Source of the DNA: Flavobacterium covae
Lineage (GTDB): Bacteria > Bacteroidota > Bacteroidia > Flavobacteriales > Flavobacteriaceae
DNA length: 64,000 nt
NCBI GenBank assembly: GCA_019565575.1
Contig: CP067379.1
Coordinates: forward strand, 3,286,001-3,350,000
Direction: 5' to 3'
In this document: piece after piece, positions 1 through 7,049 of the stretch
Numbering within the stretch: the stretch's first letter is position 1
Layout of the letters: each line of letters opens with the position of its first letter
Notes under the pieces: generated by a model
Databases searched by the model: none
Seen by the model: the letters and a program-made list of their open reading frames with translations, nothing else
What the model was told of the DNA's origin: nothing
Translations under genes and position numbers: made by a program

Positions 1-627
1 CGCCTAATACAACCCCACTCAGGAGCAGGCAAAGGATTTCATTTTATCCCCGAAATAGGCGAAGAAGTTCTTGTAGGTTTTGAAAGCGGCAATGCAGAAA
101 AACCTTTTGTACTAGGCACTCATTATAACGGAAGCGAAACCAGTGGGTACCATACTAGCGGCAATGATGTAAAAGCCATTCATACCCGATCTGGAACTAA
201 AATTATTCTAAACGATGCCCAAGGTTCTGTTTTTATAGAGGATCCTAGTGGCAACACTTGGACGATGGACGGTCATGGGAATATTAATGTGAATGCGCCA
301 AAAAACATGATCTTTACCGCAGGCGAAGATATGATTATTAATGTAGGCAAAAACATGAGCACAACTGTTGGTATGAATATAACTGAAAGTGCAGGAATGA
401 ACCATAGCACTACAGCAGGAGCCATGATGATACAAAATGCAATAGGCGATTTTAGCTTACTAGCCAAAAACATAAAAAAAATAGCACATGAAAACATACA
501 AACCTCCAGTAATGATATAACAAAACAAGCCTTAAAAGACATAACCGTATCAAGCCAAACCAATATTAATAAACACGCCAAAAACGAGGTATTTGTAAAC
601 AGCGGTAAAAACACTAAAAATCATTAA
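1..627 (+). CDS. vgrG: Type VI secretion VgrG spike protein, C-terminal part
   Basis: The reading frame is open from the first base, so the gene starts upstream of the window; about 208 residues are visible. The first part (RLIQPHSGAGKGFHFIPEIG, then GEEVLVGFE and PFVLGTHYNG) is the gp5-like OB-fold typical of VgrG. It is followed by IHTRSGTKI and by a repetitive stretch rich in N, M, T and G (APKNMIFTAGEDMIINVG) that fits the trimeric beta-helix spike. VgrG caps the Hcp tube and carries effectors. The effector gene starts 5 bases after the stop, which points to a dedicated VgrG-cargo pair. An internal ATG at 265 is not the start. Confidence 0.93.
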   Translation, partial: RLIQPHSGAGKGFHFIPEIGEEVLVGFESGNAEKPFVLGTHYNGSETSGYHTSGNDVKAIHTRSGTKIILNDAQGSVFIEDPSGNTWTMDGHGNINVNAPKNMIFTAGEDMIINVGKNMSTTVGMNITESAGMNHSTTAGAMMIQNAIGDFSLLAKNIKKIAHENIQTSSNDITKQALKDITVSSQTNINKHAKNEVFVNSGKNTKNH

Positions 628-632
628 TTATT

Positions 633-2012
633 ATGAGCAATAAATCAGGAAATTATATTGAAATTGCAGGTGGATCTATAACAGAACATTGTACAGGAGA
701 ATACAATTTATTTGCTCAGAAAATGAGTTTCAATGCCGAGGGTACGGTTTCTATTAACGGTGCCCAAAAAGGCACATCATATAAAACGCCAATAGAGCCT
801 CCCAAAATAGTATTAAACCAAGGAAAAGTAAAAAAAGTAGAACTAGTTACAAATCTAGATCTGGGTTCAAAGAATGATAAATCAGGAGGTACTCAGCTAG
901 GAATGATTTTTGGAAAAGAATATACGTTTCAAGTCACACAATATGATAATGAAACACCTTTAACTCGTAGGCTAACCAAATGGCAAATGCGCTACCATAG
1001 TCCAAAATACTCACAAAATAAATGGATAGATGTACCGTTAAAAGTTACAGAGGACACTGTTAAAATTACTATGAATGAAGAGGATATGTGCGGCAGATTT
1101 ATTTATGTTAGAGCTTATATTGACGACCCTAAAAGCGAAGGAGAAACAAAAGTTTGGAAACATAATAGGTTTAGATGGTTTGATAAAATGGTTGTTTATG
1201 AGCAAGCAGAAGCAAGAGCAAAAGAACCGTGGAGAATTGATCAAGGTGGAACCTCACTATGTGGAATGGCAAGCTTATTTTATTTATTAGCAAAAAAAGA
1301 TGGGAAAGGTTACGAAAAATTAGCTAAAGAACTATTCAGAACTGGCGAATATAAGTACAATAAATATATTGTGAAACCACACGAGAATGCTATTGAAATG
1401 TACTCTGTAAATCCCTACAAAGATAAAGACCACCCTAAATTACCAGAAGTAGATTGGTTAACTTTAGCTTGTGTGAGGAGCAAAGAAAGTTCATTTTTTG
1501 GAAAATTATTGTATAAAGGTAAAAAAGGGCAAGATGCAGAGGCAATAAATTGGCCTACGCTAATGAAGCCTCTAGGAAAAAACCTTTTGGGTTACACAGA
1601 TGTTGAAATGGATTATTATAAAGTTAATAAATCGTATTTGAGAGACTTTTTTGGTTCTGATGAAAAATTAAGAATACTTGAGAAAGATATTGATGTAGAT
1701 TTTAAAAATGGATATCAAATATGCTTACTTATTGACGGAACTATGGTAGACTACAAACCAGGAGATGATTATTCATTAGATGATTTCAGCGAATATCACT
1801 GGGTTGTATATGAAGGTGGACTAGAAATTCTTAATGGTTTAAAACCTGAGTCAGATTATGACAATGTAACAAATATAAACTTCAATGTATTTACTTGGGG
1901 AGAGTTAAGAAATGATTCTGTGAATCCAACATCAGGTTTACCAATGAGAAAAATTAGATTAACAAAAAATCAGTTTAGAAGTAATTATTATGGTTATTTA
2001 AAGTTAAAGTAA
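633..2012 (+). CDS. Probable type VI secretion effector with papain-like cysteine peptidase tip
   Basis: 459 residues. Residues 1-60 (SGNYIEIAGGSITEHCTGEY) look like a VgrG-docking segment. Residues 85-187 look like the Ig-like linker domain common in Bacteroidota effectors. The toxin tip starts near residue 189 (YEQAEARAK). Two segments suggest a papain/NlpC-like active site: Q204-GGTSLCG with Cys210 at the start of a helix, and EYHWVVYEGG with His389. The tip alone is duplicated downstream, which marks the domain border. The next gene starts inside the stop codon (TAATG) and encodes a lipoprotein, as expected for an immunity protein. That suggests action in the periplasm, for example on peptidoglycan peptides. 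The enzyme class is inferred; the effector role is well supported by context. Confidence 0.75.
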   Translation: MSNKSGNYIEIAGGSITEHCTGEYNLFAQKMSFNAEGTVSINGAQKGTSYKTPIEPPKIVLNQGKVKKVELVTNLDLGSKNDKSGGTQLGMIFGKEYTFQVTQYDNETPLTRRLTKWQMRYHSPKYSQNKWIDVPLKVTEDTVKITMNEEDMCGRFIYVRAYIDDPKSEGETKVWKHNRFRWFDKMVVYEQAEARAKEPWRIDQGGTSLCGMASLFYLLAKKDGKGYEKLAKELFRTGEYKYNKYIVKPHENAIEMYSVNPYKDKDHPKLPEVDWLTLACVRSKESSFFGKLLYKGKKGQDAEAINWPTLMKPLGKNLLGYTDVEMDYYKVNKSYLRDFFGSDEKLRILEKDIDVDFKNGYQICLLIDGTMVDYKPGDDYSLDDFSEYHWVVYEGGLEILNGLKPESDYDNVTNINFNVFTWGELRNDSVNPTSGLPMRKIRLTKNQFRSNYYGYLKLK

Positions 2013-2499
2013 TGGAATATAAAAGTATAATTAAAATGTTTTTTTAATGGCAATAATTAATTCTTGCAAAAGTGAAAAAAGAAAATGTGATAATGCAGAA
2101 TTAAATAATGAAATAATTATAAAAGATTGGGGAGAAAATAAAATCAAGAAAGAAGACATCAAATTATACAAATATGACTCATTATTTTCAAAAAAAATAG
2201 ATTCTTTTAAAATAGTTAAATTTTCCACTTATAATGATAAAAAAACAATAAAAGAATATTATGGTAGCATGAGTATTATTTTAGATAAGGAAATAATATC
2301 AAAAGGCAACTATAGACTTATTTTATTAGACTCCTTAAAATACGACATTTCTAATATAAGAATTTTAACAAAAACAGTAATGATAGGGACGAGAGAAGAA
2401 AATATGTGTTTGATTGAAAGCTACAAAATAAATAACCGTGTAAGTAAATTAGGTTCTGGAGGAGTTCAAATAATTCTAAAAAAGGATTATAAACAGTAA
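2012..2499 (+). CDS. Putative immunity lipoprotein for the 633-2012 effector (frameshift in signal peptide)
   Basis: The ATG at 2012 overlaps the effector stop (TAATG) and reads MEYKSIIKMFF, then meets a stop. Adding one T to the run of seven Ts at 2039-2045 restores a lipoprotein signal peptide ending in LMAIINSC, in frame with the main body (KSEKRKCDNAELNNEI onward). The body contains DIKLYKYDSLF and DSLKYDISN, both echoed in the protein at 4164-4631. Position right behind the toxin, the lipobox and the paralogue behind the second toxin copy all support an immunity role. If the break is real, only an ATG at 2047 without an export signal is left. Confidence 0.65.
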
Positions 2500-2903
2500 G
2501 AGTTCACGATTATTTTTCAAATAGTGATTTAGAAAAATTAATAGAAATTGATAAAAGTCATAAATTAGGGCATACAAACTTGATGATGATTGATGCCGAT
2601 ATGATTGATAACAAATCGAGTTACAACTCTCTTGTAGATATTGGAAATGATTCACACTGGGTAGTTTATGAAGGTGGCTTACAGTTTTATGATAAAAATG
2701 GGAAAGTAACGTCAGTATTAGATGATGTTGACTCGTTAACTTTTAGAATTTTTACGTGGGGAAGAAATCCTAAAACTGGAGAATATAAAAGAATGGATGG
2801 GAAGACAGATTTTGACAAAGAGGTAATAAACATTCAAACATCGCCAGGCATAGGAGTAAAATCATTTAAATCAAACTATTATGGATACATTGAAGTATAT
2901 TAG
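2496..2903 (+). pseudogene. Orphan toxin tip, divergent allele, His half only
   Basis: An open frame follows the stop at 2490-2492 and reads VHDYFSNSDLEKLIEID, DSHWVVYEGGLQFYDKNG, LTFRIFTWGRNP and FKSNYYGYIEVY. It aligns with the last 120 residues of the upstream effector (LRDFFGSDEKL, EYHWVVYEGGL, NVFTWGE, FRSNYYGYLKLK) but is clearly diverged. The N-terminal half with the catalytic Cys is missing, and the first in-frame ATG is at 2583. It looks like a displaced or recombination-reserve toxin end. Its last codons overlap the start of the next lipoprotein gene. Confidence 0.7.
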
Positions 2904-3327
2904 TTTTTTCTTAATTTCTCTTAATTTTTCTTGTAGTGATAATTCTAAAAAACATATAAAAAGTGAAATATGGGTTTCAGATTGGAATAATAAATCAATA
3001 CCCAAAACTATTTCATTATTATCTTATGATAAAAATAAAACTACAATAACCTATAAAGTTAATTACACAAGAATTGCTTATGACACATTAAATAAGAATA
3101 AATATTTATTAATAAAATTTAAATCAACTCAAAACAAATTATCAACTAGTAATAAATATAAATTAAAAATTAATGATACAATTTATTATAAAATTTATGA
3201 CTTTAAAACTAGATCTTCTAATCAAGGAGGAGATATAGAAGTGAAAGTAAACAACGGGTATTCTGAAATAGGTGATAGCGAAATACTTGTTTTAGATTTA
3301 AAATCTTCAATTATAATAAAAAAGTAA
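2881..3327 (+). CDS. Putative immunity lipoprotein paired with the orphan tip
   Basis: 148 residues. MDTLKYISFFLISLNFSC is a signal peptide with a lipobox (N-F-S-C), followed by a mature part rich in K, N and S. The start overlaps the 3' end of the toxin tip by 23 bases, the same tight coupling seen in the first pair. The sequence is not obviously related to the other two immunity candidates, as expected when each protein fits its own toxin allele. I do not recognise a named family; the role is inferred from position and export signal. Confidence 0.6.
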   Translation: MDTLKYISFFLISLNFSCSDNSKKHIKSEIWVSDWNNKSIPKTISLLSYDKNKTTITYKVNYTRIAYDTLNKNKYLLIKFKSTQNKLSTSNKYKLKINDTIYYKIYDFKTRSSNQGGDIEVKVNNGYSEIGDSEILVLDLKSSIIIKK

Positions 3328-3350
3328 TAGGACAAATAAAAGTAATTTGT

Positions 3351-4164
3351 TATGAGCAAGCAGAAGCAAGAGCAAAAGAACCGTGGAGAATTGATCAAGG
3401 TGGAACCTCACTATGTGGAATGGCAAGCTTATTTTATTTATTAGCAAAAAAAGATGGGAAAGGTTACGAAAAATTAGCTAAAGAACTATTCAGAACTGGC
3501 GAATATAAGTACAATAAATATATTGTGAAACCACACGAGAATGCTATTGAAATGTACTCCGTAAATCCCTACAAAGATAAAGACCACCCTAAATTACCAG
3601 AAGTAAATTGGTTAACTTTAGCTTGTGTGAGGAGCAAAGAAAGTTCATTTTTGGAAAATTATTATATAAAGGTAAAAAGGGCAAGATGCAGAGGCAATAA
3701 ATTGGCCTACGCTGATGAAGCCTTTAGGAAAAAACCTTTTGGGTTACACAGATGTTGAAATGAATTATTATAAAGTTAATAAATCGTATTTAAGAGACTT
3801 TTTTGGTTCTGATGAAAAATTAAGAATACTTGAGAAAGATATTGATGCAGATTTTAAAAATGGATACCAAATATGCTTACTTTTTGACGGAACTATGGTA
3901 GATAAAATACCTGGAAAGAATTATTCTTTGGACGATTTTGGTGAATATCATTGGGTAGTTTATGAGGGAGGACTCGAAATTCTTAATAATGGAACAAGAG
4001 AAACGGATTATGACAATGTAACAAATATAAACTTCAATGTATTTACTTGGGGAGAATTAAGAAATAATACCATTAATAATAAAACAGGAAAAATTATGCC
4101 AAAAATTCAATTAATAAAAAGTCAATATATCAGTAATTATTATGGCTATTTAAAATTAAAGTGA
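3351..4164 (+). pseudogene. Second copy of the effector toxin tip, silent and frameshifted
   Basis: From 3351 the DNA is almost identical to 1197 onward (offset 2154): YEQAEARAKEPWRIDQGG, SLCGMASLF and so on. There is no N-terminal delivery part and no in-frame start before 3420. Two single-base losses relative to copy one, in a T run near 3651 and an A run near 3675, shift the frame. The second half (3715-4164) reads on to EYHWVVYEGG and SNYYGYLKLK. Similarity to copy one is near complete up to about 3895 and drops in the last 90 codons. It resembles the orphan modules of Rhs and CDI loci, which act as a recombination reserve. Confidence 0.8.
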
Positions 4165-4631
4165 TGATTAGATATATATATGATATTTTTTACATTATTA
4201 TCTTGTGAAAATAAAAAGAATGTAATACTTCTGATTTAGGAAATCAAATTACAATTGTCAATTGGGGAATATCTAGAATCAAAATGTCAGATATTAAATT
4301 ATATGAATATGATTCATTATTTAATCAACAAATAGATAAAATAAAAATAGATAATGTAATTGTATACGATGATAGTACATTATCAAACTTTAAAAATCTT
4401 AATATTTTATCTGAAGAACATATTCTTTCAAATAAATATTACAAATTAATTATTAAAGATTCTTTAAAATATAATATAGGTAATTTCAAGGTATGCCCCG
4501 AAGCAGTAATGATTGGTTCTAGAGAAGATAGTATTTGTTTTTTAGAATCTTACGAAATTAACAAAATAGAAACAAAACATAGATATCATAGTCCAAGATT
4601 GCATATAGTTGTTGATACAAGTGGAAAGTGA
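4164..4631 (+). CDS. Putative immunity lipoprotein for the second toxin tip (frameshifted)
   Basis: The ATG at 4164 overlaps the toxin stop (TGATG). The start frame breaks early: MIFFTLLSC (4180-4206) supplies the membrane segment and lipobox, and the main body is read from about 4235 (NTSDLGNQITIVNWG, then DIKLYEYDSLF). The body is a clear paralogue of the protein at 2012-2499 (DIKLYKYDSLF, AVMIGSRED against TVMIGTREE). At least one indel lies near 4212-4235. Both toxin copies with the same tip type are thus followed by related lipoproteins, while the divergent tip has an unrelated one. Confidence 0.6.
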
Positions 4632-4711
4632 AACAAAACTTCTGAGAATATGTAAGAAACAGACTAGATACTATTGTTATCCTAAAATCCTATTTGATGA
4701 GTAAATTCTAA

Positions 4712-4744
4712 AATAATTATTATGAATACTTAAAATTGAAATAA
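4712..4744 (+). pseudogene. Remnant of a toxin C-terminus
   Basis: Eleven codons including the stop read NNYYEYLKLK and end. This matches the last residues of the other tips (SNYYGYLKLK). Nothing recognisable of the toxin is left upstream; 4632-4711 shows no open frame. It is followed 1 base later by another lipoprotein start, so the toxin-immunity order is kept even in the ruin. Confidence 0.6.
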
Positions 4745-4745
4745 A

Positions 4746-4880
4746 ATGAAAATGTATTATATAATACCACTGTTAATCATTTTAACATCTTGTAATAATT
4801 CTAAAAAGTGCTCCAGGGATGATTATAAACTACATGATTATATCACCATTGAAGGTTGGAAAAAATCAGACTTACTGTAA
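4746..4880 (+). CDS. Short lipoprotein, probable truncated immunity gene
   Basis: 44 residues: MKMYYIIPLLIILTSC is a good lipoprotein signal (L-T-S-C), followed by NNSKKCSRDDYKLHDYITIE and a stop after SDLL. It sits directly behind the toxin-tail remnant at 4712. The mature part resembles the first residues of the other immunity candidates only in style, so it is probably the 5' piece of a decayed immunity gene. Confidence 0.5.
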   Translation: MKMYYIIPLLIILTSCNNSKKCSRDDYKLHDYITIEGWKKSDLL

Positions 4881-4946
4881 GCTTCCCCAAAAACAGCTAC
4901 GATTAAAAGTATAATTTTTTAATTTTAGCAATATGAAGAAAAGTAA

Positions 4947-5048
4947 GTTTTGCCGAGACACAAACATCAAGAAGCACAAAAGCTTAATGATAAAATGGTG
5001 AAAAAAGTACAAGAAATAATGAACTATTTTAAAGAAAACACTCAATGA
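4947..5048 (+). pseudogene. C-terminal gene fragment of unknown type
   Basis: After a stop at 4944 the frame reads VLPRHKHQEAQKLNDKMVKK, then VQEIMNYFKENTQ and a TGA at 5046. There is no start codon with a plausible leader. The TGA overlaps the ATG of the next lipoprotein (ATGA at 5045-5048), as for translationally coupled genes. It may be the end of the decayed gene that begins at 4746, out of frame. I do not recognise it. Confidence 0.35.
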
Positions 5049-5853
5049 AAATAAAATCATTTTTACGCATCATCATATTAACTTTTTTAAATGTAAGTTG
5101 CCAAATGAAACAAGAAAAAAAATAGATTTAGAAACCGCAACGATCAAAGTAGATAGTTGTGGTATTTATTACAAAGGCCATCGCTTAGATTTAGGCGACT
5201 CGGTGGCACAATGGGAAAAAGTTTTAGGAAAACCAGATAGAACTACGGATCAAGGTTACACTTGGGATAAATTAGGAATTTCCATAAGCGATTGGGAAAT
5301 AGGAGAAAACGTAGTAGATGCTATTTACATTTATTTTGTCAATTTGGACAGTCCTGATGGAAAAGCTGGATTATTAAGTAAGGCTAAAAGTTATGAACCT
5401 TTGACAAAAGAATGGGAAGATAGAATTAGAAAATCGAGATATGATGATGAAACAGACAATGATAGAGAAAATAGAATAAAAAGAATAAAGGAAGAAAATC
5501 ACCCTAAAAAATTTGTCTATCCTTTTACCACTTATCAAGGAATAGTTAATCTACATGGAAATCCAGTAGGAGCAGGAATGAAAGTTAAAGAAATCAACGA
5601 AAATCGTGAAAAATTATCTTTTTCAGATCGGTTTGGCTATGTTGATCAAGATATTGATGGCGTTAATGATTCTCACAATTCAACAGATACTTTTGGAGGC
5701 GATTATCGCGCACCAGGTTGCGAGTGTAAAGACGGTAGGTTACAGTATTATGAATTAACTTTTACCTCTAACGGAACACTAGAATTCCTTAAAATAGCTC
5801 GTGAAGAGAAAACAAATTATGAATTCAGAAAAGAATACAGAAAAAATAACTAA
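5045..5853 (+). CDS. Lipoprotein of unknown function at end of toxin array (frameshift at poly-A)
   Basis: The start at 5045 gives MKIKSFLRIIILTFLNVSC, a lipoprotein signal. The frame then meets a run of eight As (5114-5121) and stops. With nine As, as in the partial copy at 5866, it continues as KKIDLETATIKVDSCGIYY for about 250 residues. Segments include DLGDSVAQWEKVLGKP and a glycine- and cysteine-containing GGDYRAPGCECKDGR. The family is not one I can name with certainty. Its place behind the toxin cassettes makes an immunity or accessory role possible. An ATG at 5098 would give a cytoplasmic form and looks artificial. Confidence 0.6.
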
Positions 5854-5865
5854 TAGTACTAAATT

Positions 5866-6012
5866 ATGAAGTTAAGTTTTTATCTATATCTGATCCTTTT
5901 AAGTTTCATAAATGTAAGTTGCCAAATGAAACAAGAAAAAAAAATAGATTTAGAAACCGCAACGATCAAAGTAGATAGTTGTGGTATTTACTCTTACCTT
6001 ACAATGATGTAA
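5866..6012 (+). pseudogene. Truncated duplicate of the lipoprotein at 5045
   Basis: MKLSFYLYLILLSFINVSC is followed by QMKQEKKIDLETATIKVDSC, as in the preceding gene. From GTAAGTTGCC to about 5990 the DNA is the same apart from one extra A. After GIY the two sequences part company and the reading ends at 6012. The break lies next to the IS481-type remnant, so the insertion probably cut this copy. It shows that the poly-A tract has nine As here and eight in the upstream copy. Confidence 0.7.
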
Positions 6013-6041
6013 TAGCCACTACTTTACCTGACAGTTGTAAG

Positions 6042-6516
6042 TTAAATTAAGTTTGTCAGATTGTTTGTTTTTTCAATTCCTTGAGGGGCTTTTTCAGATG
6101 AAAGAAAAAAATGATTCTGATGCAATTTATTCAAGTTTTTTTCATCTGCCAAATATTTGGTATCTAAAAAAGTTTTTAAAGGAGTTTGTCCATAACAAAA
6201 CTTACCAGAATGGGGTCTGTTTTGATTGTATTCTATCAGCCAAAGGTCAAGGTCTATTTGAAGTTGTTCAATTAAGTTATAAACTTTTTTCTAAAAGCTA
6301 TGGCATAAAATTCATTTTGTATAGTTCTATGAAAACGTTCGCAAATACCATTAGTTTGAGGACTTCTAACTTTGGTTTTAGTATGATCTATGCCTTCAAT
6401 AGCTAGATAAAGTTGAAAATCGTGATCTTCTGAACCATAATACTCTGTTCCTCTATCGGTAAGTATTCTAAGTAAAGAAACATCTTGTTCTTGATAAAAT
6501 GGGAGTACTTTATCGA
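6042..6516 (-). pseudogene. IS481-type transposase, 3' fragment
   Basis: On the minus strand the frame reads DKVLPFYQEQDVSLLRILTD, RGTEYYGSEDHDF, TKTKVRSPQTNGICERFHRT and IQNEFYAIAFRKK. These are the second Asp and the Glu region of the rve/DDE integrase core. After a one-base slip in an A run near 6298 it continues VYNLIEQLQIDLDLWLIEYN and ends at 6042. The N-terminal half is missing beyond about 6516. The sequence TGTCAGGTAAAGTAGT (minus strand, about 6017-6032) may be the element end. This is a dead remnant. Confidence 0.8.
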
Positions 6517-6721
6517 TTACTATTGTGAATATAAATATGAATATGGTTTTGAATTAGAAGATACAATCAAAATAAACATTGATAATAATTTATTTAAAAT
6601 CTATAGTTTCAAATTTGATACTTTTATTATAAATAAGAAAAAGGGATTAGAATGTGAATTTAAGGAGGCTATTTTAAATGGTAAATTAAATAAAACAAAT
6701 ATTTTTGAAATTAAAAAGTAG
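6517..6721 (+). pseudogene. 3' fragment of an unknown gene
   Basis: Beyond the truncated transposase an open frame reads YYCEYKYEYGFELEDTIKIN, then FKFDTFIINKKKGLECEFKE and ends FEIKK. The start codon at 6485 lies within the antisense of the transposase, so it is not a native start. It is probably the tail of a gene cut by the insertion. No family recognised. Confidence 0.35.
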
Positions 6722-7025
6722 CATTGAATGAAGTGTTTTTAAAATTTAAACAAAGCAAAATAATCGTTTTGAATTTTACACTAAGTAATGTTGATTATGA
6801 CATAGTCGATTGAATAGTAAATAAACTATAAGCTCTTAAAGATAAGAAAAAAGAAGAAGCTTTAGTAGAGTTATGAATGAATTATGTACTAATTTATTAG
6901 GATATAAAATTATTTAAAACTCATAAGCAGTAATTACTTCTTAATCCTTTTTATAGATCACTCAAAAAGTATAAAAAAAAACAATTTCATAGATTTAAAA
7001 CCTTAACAAAATGCTTTTTTAGATT
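6722..7025. other. Intergenic region with decayed coding traces
   Basis: No intact gene. Short open stretches such as ALKDKKKEEALVEL end in stops, consistent with further decay at the edge of the accessory region. No RNA gene or strong hairpin seen. Confidence 0.4.
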
Positions 7026-7033
7026 TACCTTTG
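7026..7033 (+). promoter_or_regulatory. -7 box (TACCTTTG) for the radical SAM gene
   Basis: TACCTTTG fits the Bacteroidota TAnnTTTG element. It lies 16 bases before the TTG at 7050, which supports that start. The -33 TTG is not clear. Confidence 0.5.
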
Positions 7034-7049
7034 CAAAAAAAATAATCCC

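Noticed and set aside
208..614. Two open frames on the minus strand over VgrG
   Set aside because: They are antisense to a clear VgrG frame and look like reversed repeats with no family features.
1038..1290. Small open frames in other frames of the effector gene
   Set aside because: Out of frame with the well-supported effector; low-complexity translations.
3352..3444. ATG at 3352 giving MSKQKQEQKNRGELIKVE as start of a new gene
   Set aside because: It is out of frame with the toxin-tip copy and the same reading exists, unused, inside the effector gene.
6053..6406. Plus-strand open frame of 117 residues
   Set aside because: Antisense of the IS481-type transposase remnant, whose DDE motifs are on the minus strand.
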